Counted from the stretch's first letter, positions 12,301 to 23,639 are shown. The stretch: 64,000 bases of DNA from Saccharina japonica (GCA_008828725.1 MEHQ01002765.1:62001-126000); one strand, 5' to 3'. The notes: a model not told the origin generated them from the letters alone. A program made the numbers and translations.

Positions 12301-12491
12301 ACTACAGCGACGACGACTATTCCGCCACAAAGATGGAAAACGACGATGATGATGTTGATGATGATGGAAACCGAGATGACAGTGACGACTATGGCAACGA
12401 CTACGGAGATGACTTCGACTCGGACGACGATGACGGCAGTGCCGATCGAAGACTGCCGCCCCGAAGGTTGTTGAGGGGTGGAAAGTTCTGA
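31..12491 (+). CDS. Secreted right-handed parallel beta-helix protein with Ser-rich and Asp-rich tail (7 exons)
   Basis: Model: join(31..333, 6722..6867, 7376..7520, 8538..8725, 9250..9337, 9890..10002, 11519..12491), 1956 nt, 651 residues plus stop. All junctions are GT..AG and keep frame. Residues 1-16 look like a signal peptide ending AQA. Residues 30-101 have the A.PGDTVSLADGRY and GNPITIEGG pattern that opens chondroitinase-B/PL6-type beta-helix enzymes. Residues 102-327 are short beta-helix turns rich in Asn, Gly and Cys (TIKNCGGEC, KNGEGIYIGTSS, NECVDIKEGSTGN, GCYNSRGDDNTF). From residue 328 the last exon gives a Ser/Thr-rich stretch, then an Asp-rich tail ending in basic residues. A secreted or cell-wall polysaccharide-binding or -cleaving role is inferred; no catalytic residue could be assigned. 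The frame is open to base 1, so the N-terminus may extend outside the window. Confidence 0.82.
2059..2318. mobile_element. Foldback-family element
   Basis: Inverted ends GACGCATGCTACGATAGAGG and CTCTACCGTAGCACGCGTC. Confidence 0.68.
4362..5095. repeat. Four tandem 184-bp units in intron 1 of the beta-helix gene
   Basis: Units start near 4362, 4546, 4730 and 4914 and differ by very few bases (for example TACATAGG or TATATAGG). The 64-codon minus-strand ORFs within them are identical by repetition, not by selection. Confidence 0.97.
6722..6867 (+). CDS. Beta-helix gene, exon 2
   Basis: Follows a TTGCAG acceptor and begins GFTVDGK. It ends EGLTIKNC plus two bases (phase 2) at a GTGAGG donor. 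The run of alternating hydrophobic, Asn and Gly residues is typical of parallel beta-helix coils. A decayed copy of its 3' end and donor lies about 118 bp downstream. Confidence 0.83.
6868..7375 (+). other. Intron 2, with a decayed copy of the exon 2 end
   Basis: Bases 6962-7040 repeat 6843-6920: GAGGGCTTAATCATT encodes EGLII where the exon has EGLTI, followed by the same intron sequence (CAGCACRGCGGTATT). No other gene content was seen. Confidence 0.7.
7376..7520 (+). CDS. Beta-helix gene, exon 3
   Basis: The acceptor is GTGCAG. The first base completes the split glycine codon to give NCGGECVRLKDY. It carries the NGEGIYIGTSSRQ segment and ends phase 0 at GTAAGA. Confidence 0.85.
7521..8537 (+). 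other. Intron 3 with a degraded LINE 3' tail
   Basis: Bases about 7755-7828 match the 3' end of the poly(C) LINE family (GAAAGCGATGCGCGGTCAA, then GGGTAC) but are heavily mutated. The rest is AAC/CCA-rich DNA (8380-8530) with no supported gene. Confidence 0.5.
8538..8725 (+). CDS. Beta-helix gene, exon 4
   Basis: Follows AACGCAG and begins WKNGKTGCHGN. It contains NECVDIKEGSTGNI and GCYNSRGDDNTF, the best conserved part of the protein. Ends with two bases (phase 2) at GTGCGT. Confidence 0.87.
8726..9249 (+). other. Intron 4, G/T-rich
   Basis: Bases 8790-9050 are strongly G/T-biased on the plus strand (TTTGGG and TTTTGG words). This strand skew gives spurious long ORFs on the minus strand. 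No gene was seen. Confidence 0.6.
9250..9337 (+). CDS. Beta-helix gene, exon 5
   Basis: Follows GGGCAG. Its first base completes a Cys codon. It reads YNIGENCLGAGVRLGG and ends GLGNN at GTGAGG (phase 0). Confidence 0.84.
9890..10002 (+). CDS. Beta-helix gene, exon 6
   Basis: Follows AAACAG and begins VYGNDFNNVGFGAIKV, which continues GLGNN of the previous exon. Ends CGIY plus two bases at GTAAGA (phase 2). The intron before it (9338-9889) ends in an ACCAAACCAACT-type repeat acting as the acceptor tract. Confidence 0.85.
10003..11518 (+). other. Intron 6 with a SINE tail and an acceptor-side tandem duplication
   Basis: Holds a poly(C)-tailed SINE 3' fragment (10066-10156) and AT microsatellites. 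Two copies of a unit containing GTGGCCAAGGA, TATCGCACC and a polypyrimidine stretch (about 11101-11335 and 11337-11518) are present; the second supplies the real acceptor of exon 7. Confidence 0.6.
11519..12491 (+). CDS. Beta-helix gene, exon 7 (low-complexity tail and stop)
   Basis: The acceptor is GTGCACAG. The first base completes a glycine codon, then ELGSGTISETWNQ follows. A run of about 30 mostly Ser codons starts near 11655. A long Ser/Thr/Ala region follows, then an Asp-rich segment (from about 12260) that contains a near repeat (GNDYGDDYYSDDDY and GNDYGDDFDSDDDD). It ends with a short Arg/Pro/Leu-rich stretch and TGA at 12489-12491. The Ser and Asp codons are mixed, so this is not one pure microsatellite. 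Tails of this kind are common on secreted wall or mucin-like proteins, which is inference here. Confidence 0.78.
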
Positions 12492-12670
12492 GAATTTTCC
12501 TTTTCTACTTTGACAAAGCCGGCAACTTATTATAGAAGAGTTCCGAACGATTTTGAACACTACGACGGCAGTGCCTATCGAAGAATGCCGCATCGAAGTT
12601 TGAGGTTGTTGGGCGGAAAAGTCTGAGAATTTTCCTTTCGTTTTGGCAAAGCCGGCAAGTTATGATGCAA
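12433..12670 (+). repeat. Tandem duplication of the beta-helix stop region and 3' flank
   Basis: About 12433-12540 is repeated at about 12565-12665: both contain GACGGCAGTGCC, TCTGAGAATTTTCCTTT and GCAAAGCCGGCAA. The copy lies outside the reading frame and is decayed. Confidence 0.8.
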
Positions 12671-14860
12671 GAGTGCCGCGCCGGGGATCGGCGGGGGGTT
12701 GGAACATTATGAGAAATTTCCGTCGTTTAGACTTTATCAGTATCAGGTATACCTGTATTGCTAACAGGGCGGAGATCGTGAAAGGGTTGGCAAGCCTTAA
12801 TATAGTCCCGCCCGTTTGGTCACGTGTGTATATGGTTCTTGGAAACCAACTTAGGCGCGTTTAGTGTACAAATACACCACTAACAATTGACGCACGGCGG
12901 ACACAAAGTTTTGATTGCCGATATATTTACGTATGCATATTGTCGGTGTCGTTTAAGCCTTACCAGCTGAACTCGTTGTGGTGTACGTATGGAAGCAGTA
13001 TGTTCGACACACGCTGCATCGGGGTAGGTAAACATTACAGTAGGAACGTTCTCGTAATTTTCTGCCTACCGGCTACAAAGGACGACGGCAAAAAGAGAAT
13101 ACTAGTCCTAGTGGGCGTTCAAGAACGTGTGTGTGGTAGCTCGAGCGGCTTCGGGGAGAAGATAGATGAGAAGGGTTGCCTGGTGCCCACAGAGGACGAG
13201 GCCTTCGCTAATTGATGGCATCGGTAGGAAAGACAACAAACGTGAAGGTTGGAGAAATTGTCGGCACGGGGCACGTCGGGGGTTAGGGCTTCACAAGATA
13301 CGGATGGGGGGGGGGTGTCGTAAAATCACCATGATCGTTATACAAATGGACGCTAGTGAGAAGTTGCTGGCACGCAGCTCGTTCGGGGATAGGTTTGGCA
13401 CGTCGGGGAAAAAGGTTTCCGCGATGTATAGAGGGTGCAAGGGTCGGGGCCAGTTGGTGGTGTCGTTCGTCGTCGACCGATATCGCAATATTGCATGATC
13501 GGGGACGAGAAGTTCTTGTGACAACAGCTAGACGACCTCGCCTTGTCGTCGTTGTCCCAGTCAACAGTATACGTAGAAGCTTTCATGCACTTCAAGCTAG
13601 CTGTTTCTCTTAAAAAATGTTTGCGGTTGGTTGTAAATGGTTATGGTCGTGTGTAATGCTCAGCTTTTTTTTCGTAAGTCGGTACGGTTGGCACTGGGAA
13701 AAACGCGCGCAGATACTCCCCTTCCTACTTTCGTGTAGTGTTCTTCAGTCAAGGTATAGGGGCCGTTGCCTGTAAACACGCTGGGGCAAGCGCCGGGCCG
13801 ATACCGTACACTATGTAGCCTTGTCTGCGTGTGTTTCTTGTCTAGCTTCGAGATAGGCTCGACACCACGTGCCCGGACACACGTACGTGTGTCTTCATTC
13901 ATTGTTGGGATCCCGTGGACCGGATGGTCCCGTGTATTCCTGTAGCAATACCCCCATTTCAAGGGAGTACAGACCAAACCCTCGCCAATGCGTTTCTCCT
14001 GTGACACGTACCAGTAATTCACATGGACGGGAGGGGGGGTACATTATCAGACAAAACAACATTCCGGGTGGTTGGGTGGGTGGGTGGGTGGGTCCGTGGG
14101 TGCTGAGTTCGAACGCAAATTTCGGGTAGTACTATAGATAGTTTTTGGCGCGCGGGGGGGCGGGAAGTGCACGTGTCATACTGCATTATATATGATGTTG
14201 CGTGTGGGAGGGGAAGAGGTGTGAGGTTCACCTTGTTTAGGGAGAGTTAGGGTATAGAGCGGGGGGGGGTCCAAACTTCGGCAGGCACTATCATGAAAGA
14301 TATTATGTGATCCGCGATTTAATGCGTCACCCTAATAAATGGTAGGAAGGTCGAACGTCAAGGGGTGGCTTTGGTAGTGGTGATGCTATGAGGGTTGAGT
14401 TAGGCTAGGGAGGGGGGGAGGTGTTTCTTTAAAAAGTGGACGGCATCTCGCGATAACCGATATATACGTTTCCCTCGATTCCATGTCGTCCGACCGAGTA
14501 GTAGCAAGGTCAAAGTTTGCTTGTTGGTGTCTTGTGATGTTTCTGATGCTGTGAACATTTCTTCGAGTCGTCTCTCGGGCACCGCACGAGAACATTTCCC
14601 CTGCCCTAATCTGAACGAAGAAGGGGCACGATATCGGGGTCCATAGAAGGTGTACCTGTAGCATTTGGTCGGGAAACTCGATGCCATCCTGGCACTCCCA
14701 CCCCGTTTTATTGTTTTGCTTTGTTTTCGCAACTACCGGAACAAGTTATTGCGTCCCTTGTTCCTTCTTGTGACCACGCGCTGGATTGTGGCATTGGCCT
14801 AAGGTGAGATCAACAACAAGAACAACACTTGATGTCGGTTTCCCTTTTTCTGTTGGCTTC
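12671..14860. other. Intergenic, no gene supported
   Basis: Contains short ORFs only, for example a 91-residue plus-strand frame at 12940-13215 with no recognisable domain. G-runs and a TGGG-type repeat (about 14069-14095) are present. I cannot assign any function. Confidence 0.5.
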
Positions 14861-14878
14861 AGGGGGGGGGGGGGGGGG

Positions 14879-15778
14879 TGTACTCATGTCGTGCACGGTC
14901 GTAGTCGTATGACTATAGACCCTCGCATCCCTACAATGCCGGGACGGAGCACGTTGGGGGGGTGATAGTTTACCCCCCTTCCCCCCCCCCCTCCGACTGG
15001 TTGTTGTGGGTTTGAAGGTTAAACGTGTGGAACCGTTACCGTAGCGGGATGGGTCATTTGTTTTTAGTTTTTATAGGGCGCGCTGAACTGACGGCTTGTA
15101 CGTCTGACTGCATGTCCGAGCGGTGGTTCACAACATTTTTGTTGCACCCATCATTTGATATCGTCTAGTCCTGGTACGAAATAGTATACGTCTACCGTAG
15201 TTTCCACGTTTTGTGTGCGTTTCATCTTAGTACGGTCAGGGCGTTCGACATCGTTGTGCCTCGATGTTGGAACAATATACGTATCCTGTCCGTGTTTCGT
15301 ATCTACCCACTCCGTCGGTACAGAGCAGATATATATCTACAGTATGCCGACAGCTCTACGAGGAGAAGGCTATAGGCTTGTTGATTTTGAGATTGGTTTT
15401 TGAGGTCGTTGTTTTTTTTTCTGTGTTGTGGCCTTGTTTTTATTTGATGCCGGTCGTGTTTAGGATGTTTTATTTTCGAAGTTCCATATTCGAGGTTTGT
15501 TTTTTTAGTGGTACGTGTGGTTTCAAGGTGGTTCACTTTTGTTTTATTTCTCACGTTTATTCTGGAGGTGTTTTTGCTGTTTGGGATTGTTTGTATTTGG
15601 AGGTTCGTGGGTGTCCAAGTTGTTGTTGTTCAGTCTGAAGTTCATTTTGATGTCAATCCGGTCGTGGTTATAATTAATTTGGTATGATATTTCATTTGTT
15701 TGTGATATTTCCCAGTTTAAGGTTCATTTTGAGGTTGTTCGTTTCCGTGGTTGTTCGTTGTGAGGCTTCATATATAGA
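14879..15778 (+). repeat. Block A, copy 1 (direct repeat of 17175-18074)
   Basis: A 900-bp block found again with a constant offset of 2296 bp and only a few substitutions. Its left end is a SINE 3' fragment next to a G-run. The rest is G/T-biased DNA. It ends at a single N (15779). Confidence 0.93.
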
Positions 15779-15779
15779 N

Positions 15780-16822
15780 CCCCCCGCCCGGATGCGCAGC
15801 ACGAGCTTCGACGCTGATTACGCTCATAAACATACCTCGACATATGAAAGGAAAAAGCGGACACCAGCCACAGCAGTGTGTAAGCTTTGCCTAGTACTGT
15901 ACCAGAAGAAGCAAACAGGCGTATTGCAAAAAATACTTCGCAATATTGGGTACCATAGCTCATTAGACTCGAGGGGGCCCCGCCAGTGGAAGCTGTCCGG
16001 CAAAATAAAAGGTGCAACCGAAGTGCCGAATTATAAGCACCTTTTGGATTGCAAATTGATACATAAACGGAGCTTATTTTTAGGGACATGAGAAAGCAGG
16101 CGCGAGGCAGGCCCGACGTGGCGACGGATAAGAGCGACACCATCAACCAAAAAACCAGCCACCTCAGCAGGGGGGTGCACACAGCCCATACGTACAACAG
16201 TGTTGTTTCGTGGTGGAAGCAAGGAAATCATGTACATGTAGTACACGATGAGGGGAAGAGCTGTGATAACTACATGGTCGCTGGACGGAACAGAGGTATA
16301 ACACGGCTGGCTGAGACTGCAGCGCACCAGAGGAAAAACTGTGTATGACAGCATTAGAACAGCACCGGAAACATATATCGGAACAAGCCAATAAGACTTC
16401 CGGTAATAATTTATCTCTCCTCTGGTTTTCCCGTGTTGACGAAATTTCAAACCGCTATACCTGGTAGAAACACTTGAGGCGGATATTTTACGCGGGTATC
16501 TTGAGGCGGATATCTGAAGCGGCGAGTCTCAGTAAAAGGCGTTTCGTATATAGACCCAAATATGTGCTATCGCGCAATAGGTTTCGTCACTTGTCCCCAC
16601 CATGTCGGGAACTGCGCGGCAGATACGCGGCAACTCGTACTACGGTACAGCTGTAAATCCTGAAACGGCTGTTTGGTTGATCGGGCCTGCCTTATTGTCG
16701 TAATTTTGGGTGCTATGATACGTTGGTCCAGTTTGTTTTTTCCGAGATCTATTAATAGCTGTCGATCTTGTAGCACTCAGGCCAGAACCACCCAAAAACA
16801 TTAAACTCTCAACCTCGGGATT
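15780..16822 (+). repeat. Block B, forward copy
   Basis: 1043 bp that reappear as the reverse complement at 18075-19117 with no length change and only scattered substitutions. Open frames occur on both strands (for example 16031-16450 minus, 139 codons), with no recognisable domain. Confidence 0.93.
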
Positions 16823-17174
16823 CCCCCCCCCCCCTGTGGTGGTGATTTTATAGCGTTCAAGACCGGTCTGGAGGCAAGCAATCAATCCCGCAAGCTATAC
16901 TCGTACGTATATACAAGGGCTCCGCTTCGCGGGCGGCTGACGCCGCCCGCTATGCTCGCGCAAGGAAAGGGGCAAAATAGGCCCATGATGTAGTGCAAGC
17001 ACCGACTTGAAAATGCCATACGTATATATGTACGTGCGTACGTCGCAAAACAAAGGCATGATGAGCGAGATGCCGCAATAAGGATGTTACGTGCCAGGGT
17101 AATATATAACATACCAGATGTGTATATATATCATACGGGTGTACGTTATTTTTGTCGACGGCCGGGGGTGTGTG

Positions 17175-18074
17175 TGTACTCATGTTGTGCACGGTCGTAG
17201 TCGTATGACTATAGACCCTCGCATCCCTACAATGCCGGGACGGAGCACGTTGGGGGGGTGATAGTTTACCCCCCTTCCCCCCCCCCCTCCGACTGGTTGT
17301 TGTGGGTTTGAAGGTTAAACGTGTGGAACCGTTTCCGTAGCGGGATGGGTCATTTGTTTTTAGTTTTTATAGGGCGCGCTGAACTGACGGCTTGTACGTC
17401 TGACTGCATGTCCGAGCGGTGGTTCACAACATTTTTGTTGCACCCATCATTTGATATCGTCTAGTCCTGGTACGAAATAGTATACGTCTACCGTAGTTTC
17501 CACGTTTTGTGTGCGTTTCATCTTAGTACGGTCAGGGCGTTCGACATCGTTGTGCCTCGATGTTGGAACAATATACGTATCCTGTCCGTGTTTCGTATCT
17601 ACCCACTCCGTCGGTACAGAGCAGATATATATCTACAGTATGCCGACAGCTCTACGAGGAGAAGGCTATAGGCTTGTTGATTTTGAGATTGGTTTTTGAG
17701 GTCGTTGTTTTTTTTTCTGTGTTGTGGCCTTGTTTTTATTTGATGCCGGTCGTGTTTAGGATGTTTTATTTTCGAAGTTCCATATTCGAGGTTTGTTTTT
17801 TTAGTGGTACGTGTGGTTTCAAGGTGGTTCACTTTTGTTTTATTTCTCACGTTTATTCTGGAGGTGTTTTTGCTGTTTGGGATTGTTTGTATTTGGAGGT
17901 TCGTGGGTGTCCAAGTTGTTGTTGTTCAGTCTGAAGTTCATTTTGATGTCAATCCTGTCGTGGTTATAATTAATTTGGTATGATATTTCATTTGTTTGTG
18001 ATATTTCCCAGTTTAAGGTTCATTTTGAGGTTGTTCGTTTCCGTGGTTGTTCGTTGTGAGGCTTCATATATAGA
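17175..18074 (+). repeat. Block A, copy 2
   Basis: Near-identical to 14879-15778. Here it runs without a gap into the inverted copy of block B. The 352 bases between block B and this copy (16823-17174) hold no recognised feature. Confidence 0.93.
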
Positions 18075-19117
18075 AATCCCGAGGTTGAGAGTTTAATGTT
18101 TTTGGGTGGTTCTGGCCTGAGTGCTACAAGATCGACAGCTATTAATAGATCTCGGAAAAAACAAACTGGACCAACGTATCATAGCACCCAAAATTACGAC
18201 AATAAGGCAGGCCCGATCAACCAAACAGCCGTTTCAGGATTTACAGCTGTACCGTAGTACGAGTTGCCGCGTATCTGCCGCGCAGTTCCCGACATGGTGG
18301 GGACAAGTGACGAAACCTATTGCGCGATAGCACATATTTGGGTCTATATACGAAACGCCTTTTACTGAGACTCGCCGCTTCAGATATCCGCCTCAAGATA
18401 CCCGCGTAAAATATTCGCCTTAAGTGTTTCTACCAGGTATAGCGGTTTGAAATTTCGTCAACACGGGAAAACCAGAGGAGAGATAAGTTATTACCGGAAG
18501 TCTTATTGGCTTGTTCCGATATATGTTTCCGGTGCTGTTCTAATGCTGTCATACACAGTTTTTCCTCTCGTGCGCTGCAGTCTCAGCCAGCCGTGTTATA
18601 CCTCTGTTCCGTCCAGCGACCATGTAGTTATCACAGCTCTTCCCCTCATCGTGTACTACATGTACATGATTTCCTTGCTTCCACCACGAAACAACACTGT
18701 TGTACGTATGGGCTGTGTGCACCCCCCTGCTGAGGTGGCTGGTTTTTTGGTTGATGGTGTCGCTCTTATCCGTCGCCACGTCGGGCCTGCCTCGCGCCTG
18801 CTTTCTCATGTCCCTAAAAATAAGCTCCGTTTATGTATCAATTTGCAATCCAAAAGGTGCTTATAATTCGGCACTTCGGTTGCACCTTTTATTTTGCCGG
18901 ACAGCTTCCACTGGCGGGGCCCCCTCGAGTCTAATGAGCTATGGTACCCAATATTGCGAAGTATTTTTTGCAATACGCCTGTTTGCTTCTTCTGGTACAG
19001 TACTAGGCAAAGCTTACACACTGCTGTGGCTGGTTTCCGCTTTTTCCTTTCATATGTCGAGGTATGTTTATGAGCGTAATCAGCGTCGAAGCTCGTGCTG
19101 CGCATCCGGGCGGGGGG
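18075..19117 (-). repeat. Block B, inverted copy
   Basis: Reverse complement of 15780-16822 over its whole length. Substitutions are present, so it is not an exact duplicate of the read data for the first copy. Confidence 0.93.
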
Positions 19118-19222
19118 GTGGCGACCGCAATAAAACTTGCATATGGTTGGTTTCGCTTTTTGTATCTTGCTTAGTTTTTTTTCTCTTTCGGAAAGTGTTT
19201 ATGAGTGATCAGCGTTGAAGCT

Positions 19223-20309
19223 CGACGCGTGCTACGATATATACATAGAGGTAGAACTTTTTCTGCTGAAGTTATCTTTGAACGATGGGGCTGCTTAACA
19301 CAAAATCGTACATAGCACTTTCATTATTGTGTTGCAATCATTGTTTACGACGGTTTATCTAAGCCGTTTGATTGAGCGTTCATCGGGTATGATAGCGTTT
19401 TTATTTCCCACCAAAACCAGTCTTTGGGTGAGGTGGCGCGTGCTTGCGATAGAGGTAGGACTTTTTGTCTTGATATTTTTCTTAATGGACTGGCTCCATC
19501 ACCCCAAATCGTCGGAACTTTCCTTCTCGGGTTGCAATACTGCTAATTCTGTACTTACGCCAGATTGTATTGGTCATCAGGAACCACTTTTATTTCCCTC
19601 TACAATCAGTTGTTTGGGTGAGAGATATAGAGGTCCTCAAGTGACCACCCACAAAAAAAAGGGCAGCGGCCAAAAACAGGTACACCTGGTCCGTTCGGGG
19701 CCAAAAACAGGTACCTACTAACATCAAGTTTAAAACGCACCCCACGAACCTGCCGTTCCTTGCAACGCAAAGTAGAGTTTTTTCATCTTCTTCGTGCTCG
19801 CCCGGTGGCTACGTATACGGGTAGCTGCTATTCATAGTACGAGGAACGAACGCCTGCTGCTGTATTCTCCCTTCTCAGCTTGCGACACCCCTGGTATTCC
19901 AAGTCAACCACAATCCCGAAGGGGAGCCTTCTATGTCGTAATATTTCGGCGGAGGTGGGCAGGCAGATATGTGTGTCGCTCGAGTGGCGTGTGGTGCGAG
20001 GTGCGAAGGGAGGAGGGGGTCTCCGCGTACGTCGGCATTTGTATAGGGGGCATAGGGTGGAACTATGAAGGGCTTAAAAACGACAAAAAAAGGTGAAAGT
20101 CAAGCAGAGTAGACAAAATCAGGTATCCTGGGCTTTAAAGAGGCAAAAACAGGTACAACGAGTTTTGGACCAATGGCAGGGCACGTAGAGTGCGTTTTTT
20201 ACTCGAGTTTAAGGATGTACCTGGTTTTGGCCGCAAACGGACCAGGTATACCTTTTTTTGGCCGCTGCTCAAAAAACAACATGGTGCACATCTACCGCAG
20301 CATGCGTCA
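19223..20309. mobile_element. Foldback element interrupted by a second inverted-repeat element
   Basis: The ends are CGACGCGTGCTACGAT and CCGCAGCATGCGTC, the termini of the foldback family. Inside, 19660-20275 is a separate element with inverted ends GCAGCGGCCAAAAACAGGTA and a matching right end (ACCTGGTTTTGG, GGCCGCTGC). Confidence 0.6.
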
Positions 20310-20739
20310 GGTATATGGAGCTCCTCAAGTGGTCACCCTCCGACAAAAAACTGAGGCACCTCTACTACCACCGTAGTCGGATGCCCATCGCAGCAATAGC
20401 ATTAATTAGCCAAAGTCGGTTCTGGGGTAGAGGGTGTGGAGCTCCTCACACCTGAGAGGAGGCTCGGACCAACGGTGGTCTTGCCCCTAACTTCACCGTT
20501 GCATGTGCCTTAGGTAGTAGGTAGTCGTACACATGGAGAGGCGTAAATGGAAGCAGGGTGGGCGTGTACTGCAGCTGCGCGTATCTCCTTTTAGCTAATA
20601 TCGCTGCCTCTCAGACGCCACCTATATATATAGGACAGAGTCTCCTTTCTCAGTTCCGAACATATGCGCCCGAGGTGTACGTACTGCTATACGGGCCATC
20701 CCGAAACATGTGCAGCGTGCAGACTTCTACTCCGTTCGA

Positions 20740-21008
20740 GACGCGTGCTACCGTACAGGTGCACCGTGTTTTGTTTCTGAGGCTCATCACTCGAGGAGCT
20801 CCATACCTGCATTAGTCTAAAAACTGGTTACGGAGGGAAATCAAAGTGCTACCCGAAGAACAATCTCATGACTTACATGTAGACTGTGAACAATATGGCG
20901 ACACAAATAATTAGGCTCCGACGAATTTTGGGTTAAAGAGGCCGGTCGTTCGGAATACAAAATAAAACCAGCCAACAAGTGATACCTCCATTATCGTAGG
21001 ACTCGTTT
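20740..21008. mobile_element. Foldback-family element
   Basis: Begins GACGCGTGCTACCGT, has the internal CTCGAGGAGCTCCATAC motif and ends near TTATCGTAGGACTCG. Confidence 0.5.
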
Positions 21009-22169
21009 TCGAGTACCAAGCGGTGTCGGATATGTATCTATACTCGGTGCTACAATACCGCGCAGCTGAATCTCTTCGTGGACCATGGGGCTGCCCACCT
21101 TGATAGTTTATTGTTAGATCGAGGGTGGCATAGAGGGGCCATCGAGCGACGCGACGAGCCTCATCGAAAATATGAGCTACGACCCCCCTACCAAGGCAAG
21201 CACGCATCGGATATACCATACACAACATAGTTGAGTCCATTGTGAATGTTTCAATACCCATAGTGTAGGTTTATTCAAAATACCTACCCAGAGGCATTGT
21301 GTACATCGGGCATACTGTACGTAAAAGTGCAAGATGTTGAGTCAATATTATTCGTCGGGGGTTCTACCCCTCCCGCGGCGCGCATCGGTATCCTTTTCTC
21401 CCCATTCTACCCCGCAGGTTGCTCCCAGGCATCTCCACTCTCGTCAACCCACGGTCACAACCGACACCACCACAGCCGCCAACCCCCTACCACCACCACC
21501 ACCACCACCATGACCACGACAGTCATTGTCTCGAATATACAGTCAACGAATAACAAACACAAACACCGCATAAACCCTAATGGTGAGGTCCAGGGCCAAC
21601 TACACGAGCACCACTAACCCAGCCATCGCCAATAGGACCAGGATCAACCACACGATCACGACTACACCAGCCGTCACCATCATGATGATCCCCACGACCA
21701 TGACCACGGCTATCAACACGGCTTGATTTGTCCGGTGAACGGGTGCAATATTTTCCGATATATAATACAAAACTAGCGTCACGGGCGGAGCCGTGGCCGT
21801 ACCGCTAGTATAATACAAAACACCTTGTTGGACTTAAGGTATACCTGGTAGATCACGACCGCTACCGAGCCTCCAAACGGGAATCCCCACCGCACTCCAC
21901 ACACACGGCGATGCATGCGACGATTGTGCGCTCGGATAACTTAATTCCCGGAGGCATTTCACTCGAGGGGGGGGGGCTCCATATATACACACCCACCCGA
22001 AAACCAGACCTTGATAAATATAAAAGAGCAAGCCGTATACCCCACACAAACCCCGACCTCTCGAAACAAAACAAGCAAAATGCGCAATCCGATGAGCACC
22101 GCCATCGCCTATGACACGTACGTACGTACGTACGAGTAGTAGGTTTCATATCGAAAAGGCGTATATTCT

Positions 22170-22478
22170 GACGCATGGGGCTATCTTAAGGTAGAAGGGC
22201 ATCATATATTTCTCCTGAGGCTCCTCACTCGAGGAGCTCTATCCTATTAGTAAAAGTCGATAACTGATGCTGAAGGGGGGGAAATAAAAGGGCCTCCAAG
22301 TACGCACGTACCCGATGAACAATCCCATGGCCTAATTTTGAGCCTGAAATGAAAAATATGTTGCGAGACAAAAATGAAATTCCGACAATTTTTTGCTCAA
22401 GGAACCCCGTCATTCCGAAAGCGTTTCGGGCAAAAACCGTTTCAGGCAAAAACTGCTACCTCTATCGTAGCAAGCGTC
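22170..22478. mobile_element. Foldback-family element
   Basis: Ends GACGCATGGGG and CTATCGTAGCAAGCGTC. The internal CTCGAGGAGCTC and the TTTCGGGCAAAAAC stretch match other copies. Confidence 0.55.
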
Positions 22479-22945
22479 GTCCGGGGATATTGGGAAATTC
22501 GGTCGAAGCGTGTTACGCCCGTAGTCGCAGGCGTGACCCCCTATAAACCCGTCGTCTTCCCACCGTCCCTACCCCTCACCCCGCCGTCCAACTCCCCCTC
22601 CACAACTCCCCCCCCACAACCCCCCCACCCACCCCCCTATTCACCTTCCCCTTACCAACCCTGTAAAGAAATGTGCCCCACAAAACAACAGGCAATGAAA
22701 AACAAATGAAACCTGGAAAATGCATTGAAGACTTATGTAATATGTACCGGTATGATACAGACCGCTCCTTTCCTCCGGCTTCCCCCTGAAACTATTTCCC
22801 GACTCCACCCCACCCCGACTACTCATCGACAGCCCCCTTCCCTTCCCTAATTGCAGACATCTCCTCCAACCAGGCGAGTCTCCTATCTCCCCCCCTTTCC
22901 CCTTACCTCCACCTGCCTTCCTCGTGTTCTTAGACACCCCGAACT

Positions 22946-22977
<32 letters not shown>

Positions 22978-22978
22978 C

Positions 22979-22985
22979 NNNNNNN
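22979..22985. other. Assembly gap (7 N) inside a C tract
   Basis: Seven N bases sit in a long C run (about 22950-22990) at the 3' end of a SINE/LINE tail array. The true length of the tract is unknown. Confidence 0.95.
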
Positions 22986-23638
22986 CCCCCCATGATGCGG
23001 CATTGTAGGGATGCACGGGTCGGTAGTCATACGACTACGACGTGAGTCCCCCCATCCGCCCCCATGCGACTACGTCCATGCATGACAGAAATACACCCCC
23101 TCCCCCCAATCAGTTTTAATTCGCCAGAAAGGACGCACAAGGTGCCGACTTCCACCTCATGAGCGGATCTTAGTTACGACCAGGATAAAACTAGCTCTTC
23201 ATGCGACTCGCCGACGATCTCACGGCGCTTTGCGATTGGTGCATAAACAATGTCTGCCGGGTCGTGAAAAAAAGTTGACGTGCTCCGCCGACAGGCGTTG
23301 TAAGGGTGCGAGGGGTCTATGGTGGCACGACTACGGCCATGTACGGCATGAGTACACCCCTCTCCTACCCACCCGTCCACCCACTCCCTCCCCCGCCCCG
23401 CCCTGCCCATACGACCGCTTCCCTCGCCACTCCACAATGTCTGTCTGGTCCGGGAAACCAAATTAAACGTGCTCCGTCCGGGCATTGTAGGGATGCGAGG
23501 GTCTACGGTCATACGACCACGACGCATTGCAAGACAATGAAGTACCCCCCCCCCCCTAATGCTCCGTCTCGAAAGGGATGCGTGGTCAATGGTCAAATGA
23601 CTAAGGCAAGCAAGAAATGAGTACGCCCCCCCCCCCAT
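22985..23638 (+). mobile_element. Cluster of poly(C)-ending SINE and LINE 3' tails
   Basis: At least four tails lie head-to-tail: about 22985-23107, 23268-23362, 23440-23550 (SINE type, CATTGTAGGGATGCGAGGGTC) and 23565-23638 (LINE type, CGAAAGGGATGCGTGGTCAA). Each finishes in AAGTAC/GAGTAC and a C run. These sequence classes align with each other over the last 60-70 bases. Confidence 0.75.
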
Positions 23639-23639
23639 G

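Noticed and set aside
11881-12593. 197-codon plus-strand and 183-codon minus-strand ORFs in the tail exon
   Set aside because: They are shadow frames of the Ser/Asp-coding exon 7.
12940-13215. 91-codon plus-strand ORF as a small gene
   Set aside because: No homology, no splice context and no repeat of the frame elsewhere; it cannot be told from chance.
16031-16450. 139-codon ORF in block B (also at 18447-18866)
   Set aside because: Present twice only because the block is duplicated. No domain was recognised and there are several overlapping frames of similar length.
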